Of a DNA stretch of 64,000 nucleotides, positions 36,216 to 47,729 are shown in pieces. The number at the start of each line of letters is the position of its first letter. Positions within the stretch are counted from its first letter, which is position 1. Both the position numbers and the translations under genes were made by a program. This DNA is from Pomphorhynchus laevis. Lineage: Eukaryota > Acanthocephala > Palaeacanthocephala > Echinorhynchida > Pomphorhynchidae. The stretch is taken from NCBI GenBank assembly GCA_012934845.2, contig WNNJ02002694.1:124001-188000 (forward strand), written 5' to 3'. The notes under the pieces were generated by a model. It saw only the letters and a list, made by a program, of their open reading frames with translations, searched no databases and was not told where the DNA came from.

Positions 36216-37330
36216 TTAATAATAATAATACGACGAATAGAAGATCGTCAGAGTCAGAGTGCCAGGATTTGGTAATGCCGAGAATATGTATAGATAATTG
36301 ATTCAAGATATCAAGGAGCAGATCAGCTTTATGAAAAATGAAGCGAGTGTTGAAAATACTAAGACGAAAAATATGTTCAGGAGGGATGTCGACTTGCAAA
36401 GAAGACTGCAGGAGAGGCTGGACGCTATTGAATGCCCTCCTGTGTAAAATATGAAATTTTCCGTTGATTTGACGGATTAATAGGCATGGCTTGCCGTTTA
36501 TTTCACGTATATGTTTCTCAATGCGAACTAAATTGAGCTAAGCAATATAAGAAGGTGAGCGATATGGACAGATACGACAAGTAAATGAAGTGATAAGAAG
36601 ATTAAAATGATGGAAGAGTACCGATGAGGCATGCGAACTATGTCGGAAAATTGCTTTTAGGAGTGGAGGACTTAGTTGATTGGATTTGGTGGATTTGTTT
36701 ATTCGGATAAATGATACAGGAGCGATATTGTTGAAAAAAGATGGATGATCATTAGTAAGAATGATTGCTAGGATATACCTGAAGGCAGATACATCATCAT
36801 CGACTTGAGATTGTGGAGAAGCAGATTCGGAAAGCTTTAAGTTAGATATGATTATACAGCGATTGCGCGAAAGAAAATGATTACGTGTACGTGGTTGCCG
36901 GACAAAGCTGGTAGGAGTAGATGCAGAAGAGCAGGTATAAGTGAGAATGACAGGGATGCTCGATGGACAATTAAGACAGGTTGGATCATGTGTGACAAGA
37001 GTAGATTTTGAATCGGTTGATCGGATATTATACTATAGATGATTTTGTTGGAAGGATGTAAATTAATAAGAAGTGATACGGGGGAGGTAGAGGAAGGAGT
37101 ACTGAAAAGAAGAACTATCAGAGGTATTTAGATGGGAGAATACGAAATGAAAAGCTTTACCGTTTGCATTGTTAGGATGATGAAGATAAATGGAAGTTTT
37201 ATCTGTAGTTGAAGCAGAAGCGTGTGTGAGAGTAGGTTTAAAAATGAGATGCGAAGTAGGTTTAAATATACGATGCGAAGTCATGTGTTGATGTGAAGGA
37301 AACGTCAAAAAGGTATTTGTCTGAATGGTC
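36216..37330 (-). mobile_element. LINE 5' half (probably family alpha): nucleic-acid-binding ORF and endonuclease start
   Basis: On the minus strand one frame reads IIISNLKLSESASPQSQVDD followed by DVSAFRYILAIILTNDHPS, the conserved segment of the CR1-type ORF upstream of the endonuclease. At 36184-36399 it reads LSIFNTRFIFHKADLLLDIL and HILGITKSWHSD, equivalent to the N..S...K...L and TESW motifs of the AP endonuclease. The rest of the nuclease and the RT are missing. Confidence 0.65.
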
Positions 37331-38110
37331 GTGTGTGAGACAGAAGTGGAGGCGCAGTATAGCTGTAAACATTTTATTGATTAACAAAAATTACATATAA
37401 ACGATTACGTTGATACACTGAGAGGTTGAATATTTTAACTCGAACAAGAGTCCATACGTCACAATCTTTACAATCGCATTCAACTTCCAAACTTGTATAA
37501 TCATCATTGCATTCCGATGTGGAAGATCTAGGTTTTCGTTTTTTTTAACTATTTAATGATTTTGGATCTACAGCGGATATGTATAACTTATTGAATTGAT
37601 CTGTAACTGATTAAATTGATCTGCAAGTGATTGAATTGATTTGAAACTAGTTGAATTGAATGTAATAAGTTAATTGTTATTACAGATAGTTAATAACGAA
37701 CAAAAATTGTACGTTGTTTCTGATGATGGTATCGGCAGTTAGATGAATATAAAAATAAATTGTATTGATCCTGCACCAAAATTCAAAATGTCCTGCATTT
37801 ATTGAGTAATCCATAGATATACTGATCAGAAGTTAAAGCGTTTCTAATTCTATCTTCCAGTTTTGGTACACTTAATATGTAACAATTCTATAAATTATAT
37901 TCTTTATTAATGAACTATTTACTAAAACAATGAACGATTGCGATCGTTTTCGGACTATTCCCATTATTGACTAAGACGCTTTTAAATATCTTATGAGTAA
38001 TTAATATTCATAGATTGTAATGATAAATAGAATCTAATGAATTTTCTAGTTTTACAAAAAATCTAGAGTCGAAGCATAACAATATTGCTAGATATGTTAA
38101 TAAAAAAATA
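37330..38110. other. AT-rich DNA with a 20-bp tandem repeat
   Basis: At 37590-37664 a ~20 bp unit (ATTGAATTGATCTGTAACTG) repeats three to four times. Otherwise nothing is recognised. Confidence 0.55.
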
Positions 38111-38290
38111 AAAGAGCAAAATACGATTATTTGTCCGTTTATCAAACCTTACTCCTTTAACGTCATGCAATACGCCGATGACATCTTCATCTATGCTCAT
38201 GCACCCGCACATCGCATATACAATATCGTAATTTCTGCCTCCAATCGTCTTTCTTCTATCTACAAACGTCTCGAGTGTCGTCTAAGTAAG
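38110..38290 (+). mobile_element. Inverted piece of LINE alpha RT
   Basis: The plus-strand frame reads VMQYADDIFIYAHAPAHRIY with an intact YADD box. The same segment lies in reverse complement at about 38800-38945 within the next element, so the RT core is present twice, head to head. Confidence 0.8.
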
Positions 38291-40940
38291 GAAGGTTAAT
38301 GAACAATGGAGAGCCGACAGCGATGAAACGAGAAATACGCGGAGTTTGATGCGGATGTGGATGGTGGGCCAGGAGAGTTGGGCAAGATATGTGGATATGT
38401 CGTCGAAGCGACGGAGACGAAAGAGCACTCGAACGGCGAGTTGATTATTCGTTGTATGGGTAGGATGATGGATTTTGGAGAATTTGCGAAAAGGCTGATG
38501 CAGTAATCGATTTTAGGGAAAATAAGTGATAAAAGAAGATACATACAGAAACGGAAGTCGATAAGGGGTCGGATACGGTGGATGTCACGGAGAATTAAGT
38601 TAAACGAGTGGACATTGTCGCGGACGAAGGGTTTATGGGAAAGATGATTATCGAAATGGAAGCCTAAGAAAGTTAGATTATGGAGTATGTGGATAATTTA
38701 TATGGCAAAATATACAGGGAGAGGAGATATGTTAGGTTGATGATGGAGGATCCACATTATTTTTGGAATTGTCTCGGTTTAAAACGAGACAAAGATGGGA
38801 GAGCCGCTTGAAGATAGAAGAAAGACAGTTGGAGGCAGAAATTACGATATCGTGTATGTGATGTGCGGATGTATGAGCATACATGAGGATCTCATCGGCG
38901 TATTGCATGACGTTAAAGGAGTAGTTTGATAAACGGACAAATATCGCCTAGTAGAATAACGAAAAGCAGGGGTCGTAGGACTGAACCCTGTGGGACCCTG
39001 ATGAAAATAGGGATAGGAGGAGAAGATGATGAATTTGAACAGACTCGAAAAAGAACGGTCGGATAGATATGATACAAAGCATGCTACGGAGGAGGAAGAA
39101 AAGCCATAATCGTAACGAAGGCAAGAGAGGAGGATGTAATGGTTGACGATGTCGAAGGCGGATGAGATGTCTAGTGAGATGAGAACACTATATAGAGCCT
39201 TGTCACGAGAAATGAGTAGGTCATTGTAAACTTTCATACATGCAATTTCTGTGGGGTGATTTGAGCGGAAAGCAGATTGGAAAGGAGGATCCAAATTAGA
39301 TGAAGCGAGATAAACGTTGATCTGTATTAAGATAAGGCGCTATAAGAGCTTGTAAATAGTAGGGAGGAGTGAAATGGGCGATAGCTAGAAGGAAGTGAGG
39401 GGTCGAACGATTGTTTCTTAAGGATAGGAAGAACGATAGCGGATTTCCAGTGTGATGGAAACATACGACTGCGGATGGATGCATTGAACAAGGTGGTGAG
39501 GTAAGGGGATATCGATGAGCATATGAATTTAAGTATGGAGTTAGGCAGGATTTGGGCATGTGAGGTTTGTTGGGCAACGACATAAGGACAGATGATACAT
39601 CGGCAGGTGATACAGGGTGAAGATGAAAGAGTTCCGGGAGGATGAGTAAAGGCGAGTAGCTGTGAAATGGAATGGAGATGGGGTTGTGACAGAGAAATGC
39701 GGATACCTTGGTCTAAAGAATGATGAATAATCATGGGGATTGATGTTGCAAGACGAAGAAGAGCGAGAAAGGATCGAGTTAAAAGTATGCCAGAGAGACT
39801 TATAGTTTAATGAAGTGTTGATTTTATGCTGCCAGAAGGATTTGCATTTGGTACGTAGTAGATGAAGATGAGACCGGCAAAGAGCAAGATAGGAATCACG
39901 AAGATACGAGTGAGCGAGCGGATATCACGTCTGAGAAGACGGTGATAGACTCTTAAAGCATGACGGAGTCGACGCTTTAAGAGTGGGCATTGGATGTCAA
40001 ACCATGGTGCACGGTGCAAGTGACGCCGAGGGTGAGGCTTGAACGGCAAGAGCAGATCGAGAATGGATGTGAGTTCAGAGTTGATAAGAAAGGCAAGATC
40101 GTGATGAGAAGATGATGTTATTGTGTGAGAAGATAGAGACGATTTAAGTAAGGCGGGGCGGAGAAGGGTGAGGTAAAGATTTCTCCAAGGGCGACGTAGG
40201 ATAGTAGGTGTGTAAAGCGGGGAATGATTGAAAGTGAGATCAAGGGGGACGAGAAAGTGATCGGATAGACCAAGATCGGAGATGGACAGTGAGGTGTATG
40301 CAGCAAAACGATCCGGGACAGCGATGATGTCGAGTGCCCCGCCAAGGATATGTGTGGAGGCAGTGGAGATGAGTTTGTAATTGTAGTTGGATAGAATGTT
40401 GATTAACCGGATGGAATCCGTGGAAGAGGGGCGGTCTAGGCGGATGTTGAAGTCGCCTAGAACGAGTGAAGGGATTGAGTACAAAGAACAATGAGTAAGG
40501 AGGTCAGCGAGTTCGATAAAAAAATAAGGATGTATGAGCTGATGAACCTGGACGGTGTACAATGGCGAGATCTAAAGTGATCTGGCTCGAAGAACGATAA
40601 GTGAGCAATTCAAAAGATCAAGGACTGAAAGGGGGAGTGATTTTGCGAAGAGACGCGGGGTGACGCGCGAATGCGACTAGGTCGCTATCGGTAGGTGGAG
40701 AAAGGACATTGGAAACGACGGGGTAGTTTGAGTAAACGTGTTGGATGTTGATATGTGCTTATTAGAGAGGTTGCGGATTAGTTTATTGTCACAAAAACCA
40801 CATAGAAAGTCTTCTTTAGACTTATTGTTGTTGCAGGCGATTGTTGTCCAAACGCTGCAGTCGTGTGTCGAGCATTGTAGTTGCAGTTGTGCATAGTTGG
40901 TGTCGATCTTAGCTGTTTTCTTACGTCCTCTCATTAACGT
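38290..40940 (-). mobile_element. LINE family alpha, near complete set of domains but decayed
   Basis: On the minus strand 40677-40934 starts MRGRKKTAKIDTNYAQLQLQ and carries C21-x4-C26-x2-W29 and C45-x2-C48, a PHD-like finger also seen in family beta. At 39807-40562 the AP endonuclease shows VLGDFNIRLDRPSSTDSI and LSDHFLVPLDLTF. At 38842-39294 the RT reads VLISLDISSAFDIVNHYILL, and the remaining RT reaches 38296. The first part of the endonuclease (with its N and E motifs) seems deleted. There is no 3' hairpin here, because the element ends in the inverted piece at 38110-38290. Confidence 0.8.
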
Positions 40941-40959
40941 CCTTTTGTGTTGAAGCTGC

Positions 40960-41050
40960 TAGATTTGCTACTGCAACTGAGTAAACAACTAAGTGACTAC
41001 TGCAACTAAGTTACTTACTTAGTTACTACTGCAACTAAGTAAGCAGTTTT
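40960..41050. repeat. Short tandem/inverted repeat
   Basis: TACTGCAACTAAGT or close variants occur three times, with an AACTAAGT...ACTTAGTT inverted pair. Confidence 0.55.
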
Positions 41051-41054
41051 CCCT

Positions 41055-41280
41055 AAAGGACATTGATGTCACATTTCGATTTCACAATTCTTCCGTTTCG
41101 CCTTCTTGAACATTGCTTCGACACCTGCAATCCCTTCTTCATTAGGTATTGATGTATATAGTGATGTAACGTCTAATGTCACAAGCCTTGTGGATTCTGA
41201 TATTGAGTTGTACACTGAAGTTACCTTTTTTAGAAATTCTAAGGTGTTCTTTATGTAACTTCGTATCGTTATGACTACTG
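41055..41280 (-). mobile_element. Penelope-like element RT fragment
   Basis: On the minus strand one frame reads SYIKNTLEFLKKVTSVYNSI then RLVTLDVTSLYTSIPNEEGI, the hallmark first catalytic motif (DVTSLYTNIPHEEG) of Penelope-like reverse transcriptases. About 60 residues are continuous. No YADD part adjoins it. Confidence 0.85.
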
Positions 41281-41610
41281 TTTTTAACGGCTTGTCAAGC
41301 TATTTAGATAATTGCTCAGTCGTAGTTTGAATGTATTACAAAGCATTTAACAAACAACCAAGAGAAATATCCAACACGATAGCAAATGTAAGAATGAGAT
41401 TGGGGAAAGAACATAAGAACGTGAAATTATATTTTAGTATCACACAGAAACTAAGCAAGTTATTAACATCGTAAAGATAAAAAAGAAACAAAAATGATAA
41501 AAAGCCTGAATGTAGGAACCGTAAGAGAAGCAAAGCAAAGTGTTGTAACAACGTCGTTAATTCAAGCAGAATAAAAAGTACATCCACAGGATTGAACTAC
41601 AAAGTTAAAC

Positions 41611-41823
41611 GTGATGCGATGTGCCAATCTACAGAGGATATATATGGGAACTTGTAGATTGTGCAGAATGCATTATGCAGGCGAGACAGGGTGTATCATT
41701 AACGTTGGACTAAATAATCGTCGTAACGGTATAAACAAAGGATACATAGAAAGAGACGCGATTGTGAACCACTGTATTTCTGCTCATGATAAGAAAGAAG
41801 ATTTAGAGATAAATTTATTTTGA
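41611..41823 (+). mobile_element. Penelope-like GIY-YIG endonuclease fragment
   Basis: The frame reads GTCRLCRMHYAGETGCIINV followed by GLNNRRNGINKG and later IVNHCISAHDK. The CxxC..YAGET......RLNNHR-like order is the Cys-containing GIY-YIG nuclease of Penelope-like elements. It is in the opposite orientation to the RT fragment at 41055-41280. Confidence 0.75.
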
Positions 41824-41865
41824 GTGGCAAATGCGTGCCAACGGCGCGCTTACAAGCCCACTAAG
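41818..41865 (-). mobile_element. LINE alpha 3' tail
   Basis: GTGGCAAATGCGTGCCAACG followed by GCGCGCTTACAAG is the reverse complement of the family 3' end, with one change in the hairpin stem. Little else of the element remains. Confidence 0.65.
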
Positions 41866-41919
41866 AATAATAAAAAACTTTCAAACTAATAAAAAATAAC
41901 CCCGCAAACGAAATCAGTC

Positions 41920-42110
41920 TGTTCGTTCAGTCAGTTCGTTAATTTATTTGGTCCAGGTGATTGTTCAATATGTTCGTTCAGTCTGTTCGTTTAATTCGTT
42001 CATATAGTATGTTCGTTTAGTCCGTTTGTTCACTATGATCTTTCAGTCCGTTCGTTCAATTCATTTGTTCATTTCTCTCAGTCTGTTTGTGCATCTCGAT
42101 AGTTCAGTAT
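41920..42110. repeat. Degenerate TTCGTTCAGTC simple repeat
   Basis: GTTCGTTCAGTC and close variants recur about a dozen times at 11-20 bp spacing over ~190 bp. Confidence 0.7.
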
Positions 42111-42139
42111 TGGAGTATCTTAATACTCTAGTAGGAGTA

Positions 42140-42290
42140 TCTTAATCTTACAGGATGATCATTAGACTGGGCGTTCCTCATAGTTCTATTATCAGCCTTT
42201 TCTTATTTATTATATTCATGAATTATCTGCCCAGAATTATTAAGCCAACTTTTTAATGTACGCGTATGACATTAAGTTGTGGCGCGAGAT
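42140..42290 (+). mobile_element. LINE RT splinter
   Basis: LGVPHSSIISLFLFIIFMNY then LPRIIKPTF and, shifted, DIKLWREIKSDL are a decayed GVPQGS...YADD.K.W region. It directly precedes another LINE copy. Confidence 0.6.
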
Positions 42291-44065
42291 TAAATCTGAT
42301 CTACTTTGAGAAATCACTCGTTCATAATATCAAGTATGAGCCAAGTTTATTTCTCAAATATTGTGCATGCAAAAATGGATCGAGATACAAATGTTTTCCG
42401 TTACGTGTGAAAAATAAAGTAGTTGTCGACGATTATATGGTCGCTAATACATTCGTAGAGACATTATTTCCTAGAATAGATGAATCAGTTACTGTACACG
42501 GCACCTTTCATCATAATAATAAATCATTAACTTGACGTCACATATTTTTATCGCTCATGTATATGAGCAACTTCGACGATTAAAAAGGTGTCATTCTGCT
42601 GGTCCTGACGGATTGCCATCTATCCTACTTAGAGAATTAGCTTACCGCATTTGTGGTCCACTACATCAAATATTCATATTTTCCTTATGCAAATCAAAGA
42701 TTCCCCTCGACTGGCTAAAATCGATAGTTTGCTCTGTTTATAAAAAGGTGATAGGTCATGCGTCAGCAATTTAAGACCAGTTAGTCTGACATGTATTGCT
42801 GTAAGGTACTAGAGCGTTTGATTTTGTTACACGTCATCGCCATATTTCGATAAATACACCTTTTGATCCCGCCCAACATGGATTCCGTTCGAGTAGATCA
42901 ATATGTTCAAATCTTCTAATTGCTAGAGATGATTGGTCCGGTGCTTTTGATGCCGGTGTCGACACCGACGTGGTACAATCAATCATAATATACTTACTAG
43001 CAAGCTTATAGGACTTCACTTTGATTCTGTAATTGTTAATTGGATTCGTGTGTATTTATTAGATATAACTGCAGCAGTCAGAATAAGTGGGACTTTGTCA
43101 TATTGGACTTATATATGTAGTGGTGTACCACAAGGATCAATTTTATTTAATATATATATTAAGAAGTCTCATCATTACTGCTGTCTAAAACGTTGTTGTA
43201 CGCCGATGATCTTAAGGTCTATTGCTGTGTTGTTTATGACCTTGACCGACAAATGTTACAGTCTGATCTCGATACATTGACGTATTGGTCAGCTGAGAAC
43301 TGTTTAAGTATTAATGTGACAAAATGTGCATACATGCACATAGGGAATAAGTTTTCGACAAACAGCTACTCAATTAACTTACAACCAATTCCTATGGTTC
43401 GTCAATATATAGACTTGGGCGTCGTCGTTTCGGATGATATAGGCACTAGGAAAAATACGGAGCAAATATGTGCTAGAGCAACTCGAATTTCCGGTATGAT
43501 TTCCAGATGTTTTAGTAAATTAGAAATTGAGTCATTTAAACTTTTATTCACTACTCTCTGTTCAAGTGTTCTTAACTATTGTTCTCCAGCATCATACCCA
43601 GTTAACAAATCGGAAGAGTTTCGTATTGAACAGGTATTGCGACGTTCTTCTAAACGGGTAGCGGGCCTTTATAACCTTACTTATAAGGAACGGTTAAGTC
43701 GCCTTAATATGCCCTCATTATCTTCACTCGAGCACTAATGACCTGGTTGTAGTGTGGCGGGCGATGAGCAATCCTGAAAATCCTATTAAAAGTCTATTTC
43801 GTATTCGAAATGACTTAAGATTACTTGATCATCCACGTAACATGGATGAATAACAAGCTGGAATAACATACACGTGTCATTCCAGCTTGGAACAGTTTAC
43901 CGGCGGAAGTGGTGAAGCAAACAAACAGACGTGGATTTGTATCTACTTTGAAGAAACTGACTAATTTTTAATTACTTTGTTGTTAGTTTCCTTTTTATAT
44001 TTTAAATTGTGAAGGTGTCTATTGAGCTACGCTCGCTGACATTCTAGTAATAATAATTTTTTTAA
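42290..44065 (+). mobile_element. LINE family beta, RT copy
   Basis: The linker starts KYEPSLFLKYCACKNGSRYK. Then come LKRCHSAGPDGLPSILLREL (RT finger motif KS.GPDG), LSYWTYICSGVPQGSILFNI with intact GVPQGS, MLYADDLKVYCCVVYDLDRQ with intact YADD, and IDLGVVVSDD, RIEQVLRRSSKRVAGLYNLT near the C terminus. After 43738 the frame is broken. The 3' end has GAGCTACGCTC and TAATAATAAT. About four breaks are visible and the endonuclease is missing. Confidence 0.85.
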
Positions 44066-44286
44066 ATGAAAGAGATTTTATTAATATCAATAAACATAAT
44101 TTTTCATCTAGTTTCTAACTGTTTGAACGCCAGTTGTTATGATTGATAATAATGCAGCGATTTATTTCCCATTTCGCCTTTCGGCTGGGCAAAATTAAAA
44201 ATACAATAAATTAAATCAATTACTTGAAATTAGAAATTCGACGTCTGAACATTTAGCGTACGTTGTTATAAATAAATTCTGAAATC

Positions 44287-44782
44287 TTGAATCGGGCCAT
44301 GAGTGCAACGGTGCGCAAGAAAAATGTTAAGCATCAATCAAAGTTAGGCAATTTCCTAGTCCTCTTTTTTCGACTTGTTCTAAAGACCATGAAGATAATA
44401 CGGGGCATGCGAAAGCATGCAAAAGAGCTTAACACTCTTTCGAACAAAATAGACAGCGACATTGAGTCGAGCGAGTGTGAAAAGGAAGTCGAATTGAAAA
44501 AAATTTGGCGTGATAGCCGTCTAAAGATAAACGCCAAACCAGCGGACGCTTTTGGTATCTCGGATTTCTCCAAGCTGATTGAGTATAAACAGCCGTCAAA
44601 AAGATATCTGGATCTAGGCTAAGTATTTTGTTATCGAATAGCAGTCGGGCTGCCAAATACGCTGTGGTTTCACCAAGGCGAAATTGATTGCAAAGCCACA
44701 TATATAGCAAGTCCACACATCTTGTACTCAGCCAACGCAAGCTCTCATTCATTTTTCGACTCCACGCACTTGGTGTGACCAC
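44287..44782. other. Two antiparallel open frames of unknown nature
   Basis: A plus-strand frame of 111 residues (44287-44622, Lys/Glu-rich, starting MNRAMSATVRKKN) overlaps a minus-strand frame of 117 residues (44429-44782). The minus frame has LSTRCVDLLYMWLCNQFRLG followed by ETTAYLAARLLFD, faintly like a cyclin-box helix (L..ET..LA..L.D). Neither could be identified. At most one is real. They may derive from a host gene fragment caught between LINE copies. Confidence 0.25.
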
Positions 44783-44799
44783 AGTGAAGAAATCTTTAA

Positions 44800-44990
44800 A
44801 GTCATCTGATTTAATGTTTGTGTGTATAACGCTTAATGTTCAAAAAGGGCAGAGGGAACATGTTTGTCGTAAACTGTTCGAACTTCGACATTCAAACAGA
44901 TTGAGGGGACATCAACTCACGTTAAAGACCCACATTCGTCCACGAAGAAGATTTAGCATAATTGTCAACCGAACGTGGGAAAGCTAGAGT
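44800..44990 (+). mobile_element. LINE family beta, short C-terminal fragment
   Basis: LFELRHSNRLRGHQLTLKTH matches LHLRSSNILRGHGLTLRRER of the full copy, and IIVNRTWES corresponds to the VSLWNRL region. Only about 190 bp is recognisable. Confidence 0.65.
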
Positions 44991-45270
44991 AAGCAACCAA
45001 GTCAAGTGGTTTCGGCCTGCAGTATTTTGTCCTTCAAGATAAGTCTGAAGAATGTACTAACTTAGAACAATCGGATTTTCATTGATATTTGTTTTTACCT
45101 TGTACCCAGCCTGTACGAGATCCACGCTCTTTTGCTGCTGTTGTATTTAATAATAATGCTAGCCATAGCAAACACTTGTGCTTAAAATTAAATAATGAAA
45201 TCTTAAGATTGAGTTGGTGTAATGTATAAAAATAGGAGACAATTATTAAAACAAATTATGAAACAAATTA
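44990..45270. other. Unassigned spacer
   Basis: No recognisable feature between a LINE fragment and a MITE copy. Confidence 0.4.
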
Positions 45271-45272
45271 AA

Positions 45273-45480
45273 GTCGATATTCCTGCGCTGTCATTGTTAC
45301 AATTGAAATTTTGAGACTTCATTCTGCACGCTTCTACAATCCTATAATTTTAAACCAACATCAGTACGCTACATTTTAATATTGGTAAACATCGTTATCT
45401 ACTAATCAAAACTTGAAGTTTACATCTGCCCATACCAACGCTAATTTAATTTAAAATCAGAAACGATTTAAATTATTATA
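45273..45480 (+). mobile_element. MITE family 2, left part
   Basis: GCGCTGTCATTGTTACAATT, AAATTTTGAGACTTCATTCT and CAACATCAGTACGCTACATT match the left half of the element at 47730-48145. The right end is missing. Confidence 0.75.
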
Positions 45481-45779
45481 TAGACAACACAGTAAGTCAA
45501 AGACTCTTTACAATTTGCATCGCAGGAAATCAAAGTAAAACTTCACAGATCGCAATCGATTATCTTGGCTAAATCTTTATCCAAATCCAGCTTGAACGCA
45601 TTAATATTATGAGAGTTATCAGTCGTATCGGAAAGTTTCTTCCATACCGATACAACTCTCTGTGCAAAAAGTTAGATAGGATGTGGCATTAGCGTAGTGT
45701 TCCAAACATTAAGCATTGTCCGCGTAGTTAGGGCTGATCTCGCAATCTCAACAAGTGACGCAATGGATGATCCTTAGTA

Positions 45780-46660
45780 TGTAAAATATGTCATACGAGG
45801 CACATATCAGCACGAATTCGCATGAAACTAAGACTATGTACTTTTAGATACCTAAGTATATCATATTCCAAATGTCTGACAGTACGGACTAATCTCGTGG
45901 CGTAACGATAAACATTTTCCAGGCGATTACATTCTTCCTTAGTAATAGGGTAACAGCATGGTGAAGCATGTAAAAGTATACTTATAATCAAAGCGTTAGA
46001 AATGGTCCTAAAACAAGAAATATTAACGTTTAATAGTGACCGGCGGAGAAGACCAACGACTCGTATGACCTGTGAGCACACAAAATCGGTATGCATGCGA
46101 GTGCTTAAATAGTGTCGTACACAAACACGAATATCTTTATATGAGTCAGTTATCGATATGGCTACACCATCAAGGCGGTAAACTCTATGTTTATTATGTT
46201 TCGATCGAGAGATACATGAAATCACATTTTTTATTATTGAGCTGGAGACCATTGGAAACCGACCATGAATAAACAGTATCAATATCAGCTTGGAGTAATT
46301 GAGCATCTTTATTTGACTCAACTAGACGCCAAATCTTTAGGTCATCAGCGTAAAGCAAGCATCGAGATTTTACCTGTGAAAGCAGATCATTGATGTATAT
46401 GCTAAACAGTGTGGGCCCTATTACAGACCCTTGAGGGACGCCATAATTTAAAGGAAAATAAAGTGGAATTTACCCTAACATAACAGTATCAGTTAGAAAG
46501 ATACTCCTTGATCCACCATATACTATGCCAGTCCAATCCAATATTGATAAGTTTGTTGATCAAATGAGCGTGTATTACAGTGTCAAAAGCCTTTGAAAAA
46601 TCAAAGAAAATAACATCGAAAAAGCCTTTCGAAAAACCTTTGAAAAATGTAAGAAGTCTT
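45780..46660 (-). mobile_element. LINE family beta, RT fragment
   Basis: On the minus strand near 46560-46620 a frame reads FDVIFFDFSKAFDTVIHAHL. It is followed by GVPQGS- and LLYADDLK-like sequence around 46430 and 46345, and by 45791-46321 with LDGVAISITDSYKDIRVCVR, SILLHASPCCYPITKEECNR and LENVYRYATRLVRTVRHLEY. The frame is shifted between these parts and the last C-terminal block is absent. Confidence 0.8.
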
Positions 46661-46696
46661 TCATTTTTAACTATTGATAAATATTTTAAGTTTATA

Positions 46697-46890
46697 ACTG
46701 TGCTGTCATTGTTACAATTGAAATTTTGATGACTTCATTCTGCACGCTTTTTCAATCCTATAATTTTAAGTCAACATCAGTACGCTATAATATCTGTGGA
46801 CATCATTAGCTACCAATCAATGGTTGAAGGTTACACCTTTCCCTATCAACTCTGATTTAATTTGAAATCAGAAATGATTTCAATTAAATT
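46697..46890 (+). mobile_element. MITE family 2, left part
   Basis: GTGCTGTCATTGTTACAATT, TGATGACTTCATTCTGCACG and the AATCAGAAATGATTTCAATT hairpin are as in the 47.7 kb copy. It sits between two oppositely oriented LINE beta fragments and ends where the next LINE begins. Confidence 0.75.
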
Positions 46891-47600
46891 TGCAAAATGT
46901 AAGAAGATGGATTAATGAGACAGGACTGATGTTAAATATATCCAATTGCTGCCACATGCACTTAAGACACAAGAAATTTTTTAGATATAAATTAGATGCA
47001 GAGCCAATTACACATGTACAATGCCTGAGAAATTTGAGAATACTTGTGCACAAGTCATTTAAGAGTCGCCCAAAAACGGACAGAATCATCCAAACGACCA
47101 GGAAACTTAGCTACGTGGTCTGGAGATGTTTTTGTAACCCATCAGCTTCCTGTCTTAAAAATATATGCAATTCACTTATTTATCCTATTATTGAATATTG
47201 TATCTCTGCGGTATTTCTGTGTACACGTTGTGAGATGAATGAGCTTGAAAATGTCCTCCGTAGATTGACAAGATCGTTCCATTCTCTCATGAAATTGTCT
47301 TATAAGGACCGCTTGCGCAATATAGGAGTTCCTCCAGTGCGTACTAGTATATTATGTCTTGATATTTTATGTTTTAGAGATATGTTATTTGAACGTGACT
47401 GATTCCAGGTCGACTGTATTCAGCGAAGCCAGCGAACTACTTACCGATGTCACTCTCTTACTGTGAGAACCCTGCATCCCGGTAAACTCGGAAGACTATA
47501 TCACCTTTCTCATCGAGCAGTGAGGCTTTGAAACAAACTCCAAGAGAATATCGTCAATATATCAAATAGAGTGCACTTCAAGAAAACGCTAATTACATGG
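46890..47600 (+). mobile_element. LINE family beta, RT C-terminal fragment
   Basis: The frame to 47402 reads WINETGLMLNISNCCHMHLR, SFKSRPKTDRIIQTTRKLSY, SLIYPIIEYCISAVFLCTRC and LENVLRRLTRSFHSLMKLSY. Beyond 47402 shifted frames continue the C-terminal region (SLTVRTLHPGKLGRLYHLSH). The YADD box is not included. Confidence 0.8.
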
Positions 47601-47654
47601 CTTTGCATAGATTCTAATTTTAATATCCTGTATACAGATTAAGATTTGGTTGAC

Positions 47655-47712
47655 ATAAAATTTAGTTTTACTGTGAGCAGACAAAACAGCTGCATGGCTA
47701 TAGTCTTGCATG
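47655..47712. repeat. ~50-bp repeat shared with the RLE element at 25.3 kb
   Basis: GTGAGCAGACAAAACAGCTG, then CATGGCTATAGTCTTGCATG and CTATAATA, match 25320-25372 with about three changes. There the same block interrupts the finger region of an RLE-type element, so it is a separate small insertion. Confidence 0.75.
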
Positions 47713-47729
47713 CTATAATAATGTAACTG

